The translations under genes were made by a program, and so were the position numbers. A stretch of DNA of 48,500 nucleotides from Burkholderiales bacterium (GTDB lineage Bacteria > Pseudomonadota > Gammaproteobacteria > Burkholderiales > Casimicrobiaceae): contig JANXNI010000036.1 of assembly GCA_025354165.1 (NCBI GenBank), forward strand, positions 1 to 48,500, read 5' to 3'. Below the pieces are notes generated by a model. That model did not search any database. It was given only the letters and a program-made list of their open reading frames with translations, and was not told where the DNA came from. Shown here piece by piece: positions 11,101-19,131 of the stretch. Numbering within the stretch: position 1 is the stretch's first letter; each line of letters opens with the position of its first letter.

Positions 11101-11999
11101 TTATCAACGTCGTTAACAAGAGCGGGCGTGACACCTATCCGGCAAAAGCTGACGCTTACGTTGCGAACGGCGACATCGGCATCGTCACCGGACACCGCAA
11201 GACTGCAGCGAGGAACTGGGCGCCCTATGAAGTTGAAGTGGAGTTGGCCTCGCAGCCCGGCTTTGCCTACAAGTACAGGCCTTGGGAATTTGATTCACAG
11301 GAAAGCACGCCGCCCCTCGAACTAGCGTATGCCCTGACCGTTCACAAGACACAGGGCAGCGAGTTCGGCAAGACGTTCGTGGTGATCCCAAACCCATGCC
11401 GCAACCTGACGCGGGAGATGCTCTACACCGCACTGACGCGCCAGAGGGACAAGGTCGTCATCTTGCATCAAGGCGACTTCAGAGACATGCTGCACTTCAG
11501 CCAAGAGGCCGCGTCAGAGATCAACAGGCGGATGACGAACCTCTTCGTGCCGTCGGCACCGGTGGAAATCAAGGTTCGCAACAAATCAGTCTTCTTGGAC
11601 GAGAAGCTGATCTACCTGACGGAAAACGGCGATCTGGTTCGCTCGAAATCCGAATGGATCATCGCTGACAAACTGAGGGCCGCAGGGATCAAGTACCAGT
11701 ACGAGCAGCCGCTTGTACTCGATGGCGTCGAGCGCTTGCCTGATTTCACGATCCGCGATGAGGACGCCGGTACCGTTTGGTACTGGGAGCACAATGGCAT
11801 GCTCTCGGATGCCGAGTATAAAAAGCGTTGGCAGCGCAAGGAGGCCGCTTACCGCCGAGCGCAGATCCTTCCACTTCCGTTGCCCGAGAAGGACGATGGC
11901 AGGGTCGGCACTCTATTGGTCACCGAGGAGCACGAAGGCACGGGGTTGGATCTGAACGCGATCCTTGCCAACATCAAACTCATACTTGGGCGTGTCTGA
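8157..11999 (+). CDS. RecD-like helicase with C-terminal PD-(D/E)XK-type nuclease domain
   Basis: The 1280-residue protein begins with GTG behind TAGGAGA. Residues ~13-90 form a conserved-looking cysteine-containing domain (RVPWHDSGWKGTFC). A superfamily 1 helicase follows: Walker A GAAGTGKST 657-665, Walker B DEC 742-744, motif III GDPKQLSPIG from 769 and a UvrD_C_2-type TVHKTQGSEF 1061-1070. The C-terminus has RSKSEW, PDF 1195-1197 and WEHNG 1210-1214, the pattern of a PD-(D/E)XK endonuclease fold. The canonical lysine is replaced by H/N, so nuclease activity is uncertain. It follows the GTPase-helicase pair on the same strand and may belong to the same system. The family is much larger than housekeeping RecD. 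Confidence 0.85.
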   Translation: MIQGARILPVQHLTIRVPWHDSGWKGTFCQTCTANTSCTVLPRIATGRDDAFETLHAGESIEALDRSQHPPCVDEHGTFMAKFPLSMHKKHPYAESAETTHGHFAETPYTIRPFSAAAIPFRWMLREQVEGSKWVGEGMKETLQFDYQVEREPDLTENKGWKTDSKTWVQEGTNQRVILDTFFSVAKPNESLVFFYAKRTPLVEDPRRVIVGVARIKSVSAPIEYHYADGQKPKHSISGYLWERNIEHSIRPKNSDGFLLPYQQLLDAAEADESIDLAACTAFAPDEYFGSYSYGTEHLAHDGAISSLLAVEKAIKAMRQHLADEPWGEHLAWIDAELNRLWEVRGAFPGLGAALNAFGFPHGNLLAWYLASHRGEKFDPWPALAAVLKKPDGLPDYLRDGIGETLRKKWEKLPAERRALLMLLARFNLTDDQALRWYQPTERKKAGIDLGDPAILANPYLVYEDDRLQSDPVAFELVDRGVFPPESIRASFPLPKPSLVREAIDVRRVRAAMLLTLEEAAGNEGHTYLMATWVVQRVRERALQPNCPLDMDTLAIMEDCLDPKIASIRVKDGLTAFQLDRYVETSTLIRTKIGKRKSRKANPGEHKWVALVDAAIEATKDKGAAKEKPSTRDLAARKEKSAALEVLYKSGVSVLMGAAGTGKSTLLRALCSIDSVKNKGILLLAPTGKARVRLEQTSGMAGKGKTVAQFLNGLNRYDGKTGRYYVNEGADRSAVHATVIIDECSMLTEEQLAALLDAVENVDRLVLVGDPKQLSPIGAGRPYVDIVNFLRPDNIESLRTRVAGNFAELTVTMRQGAEDGIVRDDVLLAQAFSGRPLDAGADEIWNTVASGKSSFVKLVRWNKPDQLQALLLDELKTELELTSITDEATFEESLGGVSSEFEGRSMVWFNTQYKDRPGASEKAEAWQILSPIKQYQAGVTAINRALQQQFRKSFLKMAAQTGWTKKIPSPAGPEGIIYGDKVINVVNKSGRDTYPAKADAYVANGDIGIVTGHRKTAARNWAPYEVEVELASQPGFAYKYRPWEFDSQESTPPLELAYALTVHKTQGSEFGKTFVVIPNPCRNLTREMLYTALTRQRDKVVILHQGDFRDMLHFSQEAASEINRRMTNLFVPSAPVEIKVRNKSVFLDEKLIYLTENGDLVRSKSEWIIADKLRAAGIKYQYEQPLVLDGVERLPDFTIRDEDAGTVWYWEHNGMLSDAEYKKRWQRKEAAYRRAQILPLPLPEKDDGRVGTLLVTEEHEGTGLDLNAILANIKLILGRV

Positions 12000-12059
12000 T
12001 GCACAAGGATGGGACATTAAGAATGAAATTGATCGTGCGTAGTCCAGCAGGCGGTCCGC

Positions 12060-12296
12060 GTTGAACGCGAACATGGCGGGAGTCTTCGCGTCAATCATGT
12101 CGATGGCGGTTTGCTGAAGTGCCTGCGACCGACTGATCGAACGGTTCGAGACATACTTTTCCATGGTCTTCACCGCGGTGTGTGCGGCGCTTTGTGATTC
12201 AACTTCCCAGTGCGTGACCAATAAACTTTTGGCCCCGGCAAAGAAGAACCCTCTGGCCAACCCGGACAAAGCATCGTAAGCGTGCAACCGCACCAC
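12060..12296 (-). pseudogene. CHAT-domain (caspase-like) protease fragment
   Basis: The segment reads YDALSGLARGFFFAGAKSLL, then VTHWEVES and QALQQTAIDMIDA. This matches the end of CHAT domains, where GL..AF..AGA.S.L.S.W is conserved after the catalytic cysteine region. The catalytic His/Cys part is absent and the reading frame runs into unrelated sequence before 12060. CHAT proteases act in caspase-like defence and toxin systems; this copy is debris. Confidence 0.6.
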
Positions 12297-12330
12297 CTAG
12301 ACGAAGCTTCGCTTAGCGTGTAGCCGAAAT

Positions 12331-12480
12331 TTATAGTCGGCAAAATGGCAGCAGTTTCTCGATGACATCAGTTAGCCACGCAGCCGGATTGAGTTGATTT
12401 CGCTTGGCCGTTGCAAACAGACTTTGAATGGCTGCGGTGCGTTTCACGTTGCCGCTGGATTTGATTTGCGATTGAAAATT
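12331..12480 (-). pseudogene. IS66-family TnpC C-terminal fragment
   Basis: About 45 codons before the stop at 12331 read AAIQSLFATAKRNQLNPAAW and then LTDVIEKL. IS66 TnpC transposases end in AAI.YSLI.TAKLNG.DP.AYL..VLER, a close match. The rest of the transposase and the IS ends were not found. Confidence 0.7.
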
Positions 12481-12674
12481 GTGAGCTACCTGGTGCCGTC
12501 GCGTGCCATGTTGCAAATGGCGGAAGATGTTGAATAGTGCCCTCTTTTCAAGACGGTGTTTCGGTACGACCACAGTGAACTGCTCGGGCGCGTAATCCGT
12601 TTTATGGGTGCGACGTATTTTGTCGTAGCAATCAGCAAAATGAAGTTCTGCCCCAAGGGGACAACATTTTTTAA

Positions 12675-14996
12675 GTGATTGCGGATATGGCCTGTCCTTT
12701 TGGTGGTGCACTTCCTTCCGATATTTCCGATGCATGCGACCAGCATCGAGTAGCGCCTTACCTGCTGCGCTACTACGCGTCCGTCAGCAACCCGCGAGCA
12801 AGCGCACTCGCAGACGGGATTTTCGAAACACTCGTTGGGCAAATAAGCTGGCCGCGTGGTTCACTGCGCCGGGCGACCGCAGCCGTGAAGGCGCATGGCC
12901 ATCCAGCAACAGGCGAATTGCCAGAATTCCTGCGTGAGAATGAAAGCGACGAAGATCAAGTTGACTTGCGTGTCGTCCCAACCAACGACGTCGACGCAAA
13001 GCTTTCGCAGCACGTCGACTTCAAGACCGGATTGAAAGCGCTCTATGCCGATGACCCAACCTGGTTGCGCGATGTTTTGCGCAACTCTTTGCGTGCGGCT
13101 GAAGCACGGCAAGATCTAGCGGACGGACCGATGTTGACACGTCTGCAACAAGTTGGCGAAGTGTTCGGATGGAAGCCCGCTGAATTGCAACTCGCGCGAA
13201 TCGCGATGCATGCTTCCGACATCGCAGAACTCGCGGAGTGGCTTGATACATTGCCAATGGCTGGCCGCGACGCTGCTCGTGCCTACAAACGTGTCTTGAG
13301 TGCTGATGTCCCAACGCTGCGGCAAAGCCTGCGACCGAATAGCCACCTCAGCTGCTGTGGCCTGTTCATTGTTGATCGACCGCACGATCGCCCACTTGGC
13401 CTCTCCGAACCACCGCGTCTGCACCCAAAGCTCATGGCTGCACTGGGTGAAGCGGACTTCCATGTGAAGCAGCTGTCACGATTTCTGTTCTCGAACTCGC
13501 CCGCCCCCACGCTAAGCGATGCCGATTTCGTGCATCTGAGGGCCGAGTACGAGCCGTTGACAACCCTTTTGCGCCAAGCCGCAAGCGACCAGGAAGCAGG
13601 CATCAACATCCTGATTTATGGTCCTCCCGGTACTGGCAAAACGGAGTTCGCACGTTGGCTGGTCTCCAACGCCCATTTGTCCTCGTTCGAAGTCCCCGCG
13701 ATCGACGGTGACAACGAAGACGGTTGCACCCACCCCGTGGGTGACCGGCTGGCCTTGCTGCGCAGCGCCCATTGGTTGATGCGCGGCGCGAAGCAAACCG
13801 CACTCATTTTTGACGAAGCCGAAGACGCATTCCCCAAGGACACGCCGCTCTGGATCAACGTTCACGGCCTTCGTGGCTCTTCACAAGGGCCACGCAAAGC
13901 GTGGGTGAATCAGTTACTCGAACTGACACCGTTGCCCACGATCTGGATCAGCAACGCAGTGAATCAAATGGATCCCGCCTATCTGCGTCGCTTCACCTAC
14001 CACCTTGAAATGCGCAGCCCTACGCAGCGCATTCGCGAGCGCATCGCCCAGCAGCGCGCCACCGCCCACGGGTTACCTGAAGGTGTTGCATCGGGCCTCG
14101 GCGAATTCGCCGACGCCAGTCCCGCGATGATCGATAGCGCATTGCGTTTCGCGCGACTCGCCAGCAAAGACGACAATCCCGAAATTCGTGCAATTTCACA
14201 AGGCCAACACGCGCTGCGAAGCCTGCGCGCCGGTCTGCAGGCAGCAGGGCTCAAAGTTCACGGCCAGACGCGACTGCAAATCACAACGTACGACCCCAGC
14301 TTCATCAATCTACGCGGCGGTATGGACACAGCGTCCTTGCTACAAAGTCTTCGTCGCGCCCGCGCGAGCAATCTCTGCTTTTACGGCGCACCCGGCACCG
14401 GTAAAACCAGCTTCGCCGAACACATCGCGCGAGAGCTGGATCGTCCTCTGATGATCCGTCGTGCATCCGATCTGCAAAGTATGTGGCTCGGCGAAACAGA
14501 AAAGCGCATGCGCGAAAGCTTTGCCGAAGCACAAAGCGAAAACGCCGTGTTGCTGCTGGACGAAGCCGATTCCTTCCTCGGTGATCGCAGCGGCGCGCAT
14601 CACAGTTGGGAGCGATCACAAGTCAACGAGCTGTTGCAATGCATGGAGCGCTTCGAAGGTATCTTCATCGCAGCCACGAACATGATCGACACGCTAGACA
14701 AAGCGGCATTGCGCCGCTTCACCTACAAAATCGAATTTTTGCCACTCAACCTTGAGCAACGTGTCGCCATGTTTCGTCAGCAACTCGGCGATGTGCAATT
14801 GCCGGAAATTCGATGGGCGCATCTACGCACCAAACTCGCGCGACTCGATGGATTAACCGCAGGTGATTATGCAGTGATCGCGAGGCAAGCAAGCATGCGG
14901 ACCGATGCGATGATGCCGGATGAAATGATTGCGGTGCTAGAGGCCGAGCTGCAACTTCGCTCGCCAATGCGCGGGCGTGCGATCGGCTTCGCATGA
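12675..14996 (+). CDS. Tandem AAA+ ATPase
   Basis: The 773-residue protein carries two AAA+ modules after a ~300-residue N-terminal region without recognisable motifs. Module 1 has Walker A GPPGTGKT 316-323 and Walker B FDEAED with D380-E381. Module 2 has GAPGTGKT 571-578 and LLLDEAD with D629-E630, and both have an R-R-F arginine segment. The layout resembles Cdc48/VPS4-type remodelling ATPases. An in-frame stop at 12672 forces the start to 12675 (GTG) or the ATG at 12687. The gene overlaps the next by ATGA. The IS66 fragment immediately upstream means the promoter region is recent or mosaic. Substrate unknown. Confidence 0.8.
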   Translation: MIADMACPFGGALPSDISDACDQHRVAPYLLRYYASVSNPRASALADGIFETLVGQISWPRGSLRRATAAVKAHGHPATGELPEFLRENESDEDQVDLRVVPTNDVDAKLSQHVDFKTGLKALYADDPTWLRDVLRNSLRAAEARQDLADGPMLTRLQQVGEVFGWKPAELQLARIAMHASDIAELAEWLDTLPMAGRDAARAYKRVLSADVPTLRQSLRPNSHLSCCGLFIVDRPHDRPLGLSEPPRLHPKLMAALGEADFHVKQLSRFLFSNSPAPTLSDADFVHLRAEYEPLTTLLRQAASDQEAGINILIYGPPGTGKTEFARWLVSNAHLSSFEVPAIDGDNEDGCTHPVGDRLALLRSAHWLMRGAKQTALIFDEAEDAFPKDTPLWINVHGLRGSSQGPRKAWVNQLLELTPLPTIWISNAVNQMDPAYLRRFTYHLEMRSPTQRIRERIAQQRATAHGLPEGVASGLGEFADASPAMIDSALRFARLASKDDNPEIRAISQGQHALRSLRAGLQAAGLKVHGQTRLQITTYDPSFINLRGGMDTASLLQSLRRARASNLCFYGAPGTGKTSFAEHIARELDRPLMIRRASDLQSMWLGETEKRMRESFAEAQSENAVLLLDEADSFLGDRSGAHHSWERSQVNELLQCMERFEGIFIAATNMIDTLDKAALRRFTYKIEFLPLNLEQRVAMFRQQLGDVQLPEIRWAHLRTKLARLDGLTAGDYAVIARQASMRTDAMMPDEMIAVLEAELQLRSPMRGRAIGFA

Positions 14997-15520
14997 CCAG
15001 GCACATCCGATTCCGGGAACGAGATGTGGAAGTCATCAAGCAGGCGCTTGAAACGATGGCGCCGGTTGGCGGGTTTCCATCTCGTGAAAGCTTTGAGCGT
15101 TGGGTCCGAGACACGCCGATCAGCCCGGCCCTGAGTCCCTACCTTTGGGGCCTCTTCGGTGCGACGCATCCCGTTCGTACGCCGGCCTGTTGGGATTGGG
15201 CCGATGCCTACGAGCTATTGAAGGGACAGAGTGGACAACTGGTGGAAACGGGTCTCAAGCAGCCCGAAGCGCCCCGCTTCACACAAACAGTTGTCGATCA
15301 CCTAAAGGTCGTATTGTTGCCCGCATACCGCTCGCTGAACGCGGTAGCCTCCATCGCGATCATCGTGGTCACGGCAGACCGATTCGATGCACCGGACGAC
15401 CATTGGACCGCGTTATACGAATCCGTTGACTTGCTCCTGCCCGAAAAGACGCGCTATGTCGTTACTTGCGTCACCGCGGATGCTGAACAATCCCCCAACC
15501 TGTGTCTGTGGATAGCCTAG
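14993..15520 (+). CDS. Conserved-looking unknown protein between the AAA+ ATPase and SIR2
   Basis: The 175-residue product starts at an ATG that shares ATGA with the ATPase stop and ends 8 nt before the sirtuin start. It has a charged N-terminus, an aromatic middle (SPYLWGLFGATHPVRTPACW) and a hydrophobic strand SIAIIVVTADRF. There is no signal peptide and no motif I recognise. Tight coupling suggests it works with the ATPase, perhaps as an adaptor; this is inference. Confidence 0.7.
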   Translation: MTRHIRFRERDVEVIKQALETMAPVGGFPSRESFERWVRDTPISPALSPYLWGLFGATHPVRTPACWDWADAYELLKGQSGQLVETGLKQPEAPRFTQTVVDHLKVVLLPAYRSLNAVASIAIIVVTADRFDAPDDHWTALYESVDLLLPEKTRYVVTCVTADAEQSPNLCLWIA

Positions 15521-15528
15521 TAGACGTC

Positions 15529-16308
15529 ATGAATGAATCTCCCGTCACCGCCCTGCACAATCGCGTCCTGGCCGCAGATCGCATCGTCTTCTTTACAGGT
15601 GCTGGCATGTCCGCCGAAAGCGGCATACCCACCTTTCGCGACGCGCTCACCGGGCTGTGGGAGCGGTTCGATGCCACAGCGCTCGCGTCCCCACAGGGCT
15701 ATCGCGCGGACCCAGCGTTGGTGTGGGGCTGGTACGAATGGCGGCGCATGAAAGTCATGCAAGCCGCGCCCAACGCCGGGCACGTTGCCATCGCCGACTT
15801 CGTGCGAAACAATCCGACCAAGTTCGTAGAAATCATCACGCAAAACGTCGACGACCTGCACGAACGTGCGGGCTGCACACACGTTACGCACTTGCACGGC
15901 AGCATCCTGGCGCCACGCTGCTTCGCGTGCGAACGGCCAGCAAATGCCGCATTGATCGAGACAATCCCCAACGAACCTGAAGGCGGTCGCCGTCTCTTCC
16001 CACCCCACTGCGATCACTGCAACGGCACGTTCCGCCCCGGCGTTGTGTGGTTCGGCGAATCGCTGCCGCAAGCAGAGTTCAAACACGCAAGCGCCGCAGC
16101 ACGCGAAGCCGAAATATTCATTGTCATCGGCACCTCCGGCGTAGTCGAGCCCGCCGCCAGCTTGGTTCGCATCGCAAAGAAAGCAGGCGCGTTCATCATC
16201 AGCATTGACCCGAACGAGACTATGGCGGAGCTGTATGCGGATGCGGTGGTGCGGGATACAGCGGCTGTGGCGCTACCAACTTTTCTGACAGCATGTATCG
16301 CGCCGTAG
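15529..16308 (+). CDS. cobB: SIR2-family NAD-dependent protein deacylase (CobB-like)
   Basis: The 259-residue protein contains the NAD-binding GAGMSAESGIPTFRD at 24-38, TQNVDDLHERAG at 104-115 with the catalytic His in HLHGS (H123), zinc-ligand pairs CxxC at 131-134 and in HCDHC, and GTSGVVEPAASL. Y69-E-W-R72 fits the YxxR pair of class III sirtuins that remove succinyl and malonyl groups, so desuccinylase activity is likely. It consumes NAD to deacylate lysines in the cytosol. The ATG at 15529 was chosen; a GTG at 15502 would overlap the previous gene. It sits in an operon with the AAA+ ATPase, which is not usual for housekeeping cobB. Confidence 0.88.
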   Translation: MNESPVTALHNRVLAADRIVFFTGAGMSAESGIPTFRDALTGLWERFDATALASPQGYRADPALVWGWYEWRRMKVMQAAPNAGHVAIADFVRNNPTKFVEIITQNVDDLHERAGCTHVTHLHGSILAPRCFACERPANAALIETIPNEPEGGRRLFPPHCDHCNGTFRPGVVWFGESLPQAEFKHASAAAREAEIFIVIGTSGVVEPAASLVRIAKKAGAFIISIDPNETMAELYADAVVRDTAAVALPTFLTACIAP

Positions 16309-16408
16309 CTTTGTCGGACGGGCACCCAACTCGACCGCGCAAACTGAAATCTCCGCACGATAAAAGTAATCGACCAAACTGAATCAAACATTAGTGAAAG
16401 AGAAGCGC

Positions 16409-16702
16409 ATGAGTATCTGGAATAACTGTACGATGACCACGCTATATCACTCCGCAGACGCCTCGCACGATTGGCCTTGCGTCGTGAAGATCGACGACAA
16501 AAAGATCCTCGTCGAATACCAATACGAAGGAGAAGCGCTCGTCCAGTACACAGGAACGGATCAAGGCCATGGGCACTTCAAGCTAACGGCCAATAAGGTT
16601 TTCGGAAAAGCTTCACTACACATGTTTCCCGGAGCAGAGTTGCTGGTGGGCAACTGGCACGAGGGCGGAAATCGTGGCATGTGGCAAATTGTGCTCGCTT
16701 GA
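16409..16702 (+). CDS. Small unknown protein
   Basis: The 97-residue product starts at ATG 16409 with AGAGAAG just upstream; a GTG at 16394 lies before that site. The sequence is rich in short beta-type stretches (KKILVEYQYEGEALVQYTG) and ends GNRGMWQIVLA. It has no signal peptide, membrane segment or motif I recognise. It begins 100 nt after the sirtuin gene on the same strand. Confidence 0.6.
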   Translation: MSIWNNCTMTTLYHSADASHDWPCVVKIDDKKILVEYQYEGEALVQYTGTDQGHGHFKLTANKVFGKASLHMFPGAELLVGNWHEGGNRGMWQIVLA

Positions 16703-16786
16703 ACTAACGTCGCCGATTCGCGAGCTTTTTGCAGCGTCGTTGAAATTCCGGTGTCGACGGGTTAAAAAGAAGCCAGTTTGAGTTAC

Positions 16787-17290
16787 ATGTTCGCGATATG
16801 TATCGAAAACGCGCTATGTTGCGGTGTCACCAAATTCCGTTCATTACTAGGAGCCAATGTGCCCGAATCTCTTAGCTTTCCCACGCTAGTTATTAGTCGA
16901 GGCACTCCCACACCTTCAATCGAAGTCGACAATGACCAGATAGAAGGCAAATACGCGTCCGGCGATTGGGAAGACCTCATCCCACCATTTACGGCACTTT
17001 GGGTGAAAAATCAGAAGTTCGATAAAACTGCGACCATTTGGACTTGGCTAAGTCCTAGCGTTTCGTTTGGTCACAGCGGATATTCCGTATTCGTTGCACA
17101 GTTCGGCCTTCCGAAAGCGTACTTCGATGACCTTCAGCGGCACCTCACTAGAAAGCTAGGCAACCTAGTTCGTTTCTCAGACTACGTACAGCCCAGCCAA
17201 AAGGATGGCTGGCGCGCTCGCATTCACGTACAGGACAACGAAACTTGGATACCGGTGGACGCGGTGGAGTGGGAAAGAGTTGATACCTAG
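16787..17290 (+). CDS. Unknown protein
   Basis: The frame encodes about 167 residues from ATG 16787, or 170 from TTG 16778, with AAAAAGA upstream at 16764-16770. A later start near 16859 is also possible. The C-terminal part (YVQPSQKDGWRARIHVQDNE) looks like a folded soluble domain. I recognise no family. It is followed by ~300 bp without genes and a convergent WYL gene. Confidence 0.5.
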   Translation: MFAICIENALCCGVTKFRSLLGANVPESLSFPTLVISRGTPTPSIEVDNDQIEGKYASGDWEDLIPPFTALWVKNQKFDKTATIWTWLSPSVSFGHSGYSVFVAQFGLPKAYFDDLQRHLTRKLGNLVRFSDYVQPSQKDGWRARIHVQDNETWIPVDAVEWERVDT

Positions 17291-17586
17291 TCCAAGAGGA
17301 GACTGCCCGTCTTTGCCGGGGGATGGTTACTGCTGCGCTTGAGAAAGTTGCCTTTGCACGTCGAGGTTATTGACTCAATTCAAGAGAGAGTGCGCAAAAA
17401 AATTTCCGTCTACGCGCTGTAAGTTCGCATAGCTAGCGCAGTTCGACGAAAGAGTCGAGCTCTTGCGTATTTAATACGTCCGCAGAAATGGCCACTGTTC
17501 AGCGCGATTTAATTCGCGGTCCATCTTCTGCACCACATAACGACTGAGCGCTTGCTCGCCTATTCTGCGTTTTCAATCACGGAGAT

Positions 17587-18615
17587 CTACCCATAGTAGG
17601 CGGCAGTAGCGCGCAGCTCTCCACCCACTCGCTCGCGTAACTCAAGTGGCGCGAGCACTTCCACCCCCGCGCCAAAACTCAAAAGCCACCACACCAGCCG
17701 CTCGCTTTCAGGCACGGTCGCCTCCACCGTCCAGTCATCATCGGGCTCCTCGCCACGCGTCACGCTTTGATCCTCGCCCATGGGCGATTCGGACAGGATG
17801 CGCCCTAGATACGGCAGCACCGATAGCGTGACGCGAATTTGCTTGTTTGTGCCCCAGCCAGTGGGTTGCGACGCAACGAATTCAGCCAACGAAAAGTCAG
17901 ACGGGTAGACACACGATTCGTCAGTGACATTCGCCATTTCGATGCGCGCTAGCGCGAGTGTTCGTGGAGGGTTAGTAGGCGTGTCAAAGCGCTCGAACTG
18001 TGCGACGAGATAGTTGCGCGGGCCTTCGAGGATGAGGCCAAGTGGTTTAACGCGACTTTGCGTGACGAAATCATTCGCGTTGCGATAACGAATTTCCAGC
18101 CATCGCTCTTCGATGATGGCCTGGGTGATGGTTGTCATGCGATTGCTGTCGATCTCCATCGGCTTTAACGCAAATGCGGACGAAGAGAAGGCTACTTTCT
18201 TCGGCCATTTCGCAGCTTTGCTGGCGCTGACTTCACGCTTAAGCGTGGCGTGTGCGGCGTTGAAATACGGCGAGATCGCGCGCTGCACGTCACCTGGCAG
18301 TGAGCCCGGCAACACGCGTTCCGCCAGTGTGAGCACAATCGCTTGATCGAGCGACATCGCGGGCACGCTGATTGGCAGCGCTTTGGCCGACCAGCACCAG
18401 CCGAAAGGTTTGCTCTCGTCGCGACATTCAAGAGTGGGGTAATGCGTCTGAATGTCTTTGAGCGTGCGTTGGACGGTGCGTTGGTCCTTGATATGACCGC
18501 GATCTCGTAGTTGCACCGTCAGCGTTTGCGCGTCAAGCACGCGCGGCGCTGCTGGAATGAGTGACAGCAGATCGAGCACAAATTTCAAGGTGTTTTGCGT
18601 GGAAGATTTACCCAT
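17587..18615 (-). CDS. WYL-domain transcriptional regulator
   Basis: The 342-residue protein has an N-terminal winged helix at about 5-60 (LRDRGHIKDQRTVQRTLKDI), then the WYL ligand-sensing core around WLEIRYRNANDFVTQSRVKP and PLGLILEGPRNYLVAQF, and a WCX-like C-terminal domain. WYL regulators bind nucleic-acid-derived ligands and often repress defence genes (BrxR/CapW type). ATG 18615 overlaps the stop of the upstream exonuclease by 8 nt. It is the last gene of a three-gene minus-strand operon and may control it, though usually such regulators are first. Confidence 0.85.
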   Translation of the reverse strand: MGKSSTQNTLKFVLDLLSLIPAAPRVLDAQTLTVQLRDRGHIKDQRTVQRTLKDIQTHYPTLECRDESKPFGWCWSAKALPISVPAMSLDQAIVLTLAERVLPGSLPGDVQRAISPYFNAAHATLKREVSASKAAKWPKKVAFSSSAFALKPMEIDSNRMTTITQAIIEERWLEIRYRNANDFVTQSRVKPLGLILEGPRNYLVAQFERFDTPTNPPRTLALARIEMANVTDESCVYPSDFSLAEFVASQPTGWGTNKQIRVTLSVLPYLGRILSESPMGEDQSVTRGEEPDDDWTVEATVPESERLVWWLLSFGAGVEVLAPLELRERVGGELRATAAYYG

Positions 18616-19129
18616 GATTAGGCGCACTGGGTTCGCGCGTTGCGGTGAAAATCGATCCAGCACACACATAGCGCAGCGCCCGCGCGTCTTCCAGGGCGTG
18701 ATGACGAGGCCATTGGCGTGGCACGGTGAAGTAACTGTCAACGGCGTCGGTGATTTGCTCACATTGCGTGACTGACAGCACCGCGACACTAGCGATGTTG
18801 AATTGGCGAAGAGCATGGTTCCTCTCGCCGTCGATAAGCTCAATCAATAATTCAGCATCGGTGGCGAAATCGCACACGATTTCCAGAGGCTCCGCTGCCT
18901 CATTTAGCCATTGCTTCAATGACTGACGTAGCTCACTTCGATCAAGCGTTGTGCTCGGCCAATGCTCAATGATGGGCAATACAACCTCTCGAACAAACGC
19001 CGAACATTGCTTAAGCGGAAAACTCTTCATCACTGCATAGAACTCTCGGCCACTATCGGCAACGAGCCCAATGCTGATGAGTTGCGGCTGCGTAAATTGC
19101 GTGAACTCGGTGTCAAGGTAAACACGCAT
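18608..19129 (-). CDS. DEDDh-type 3'-5' exonuclease
   Basis: The 173-residue protein starts MRVYLDTEFTQF with the Exo I pair D-T-E, and ends with HHALEDARAL, the Exo III H-x4-D of DEDDh nucleases. Length and motif spacing resemble the Rv2179c-like exoribonuclease family, which trims 3' ends of RNA. The gene begins 2 nt after the DUF2779 gene stop and overlaps the WYL gene by 8 nt. The ATG at 19129 is preferred, because an earlier in-frame start would place ~20 residues inside the upstream gene. Confidence 0.78.
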   Translation of the reverse strand: MRVYLDTEFTQFTQPQLISIGLVADSGREFYAVMKSFPLKQCSAFVREVVLPIIEHWPSTTLDRSELRQSLKQWLNEAAEPLEIVCDFATDAELLIELIDGERNHALRQFNIASVAVLSVTQCEQITDAVDSYFTVPRQWPRHHALEDARALRYVCAGSIFTATREPSAPNHG

Positions 19130-19131
19130 CG

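Noticed and set aside
15517-16086. 189-codon minus-strand frame
   Set aside because: Antisense shadow of the sirtuin gene, whose motifs are unmistakable.
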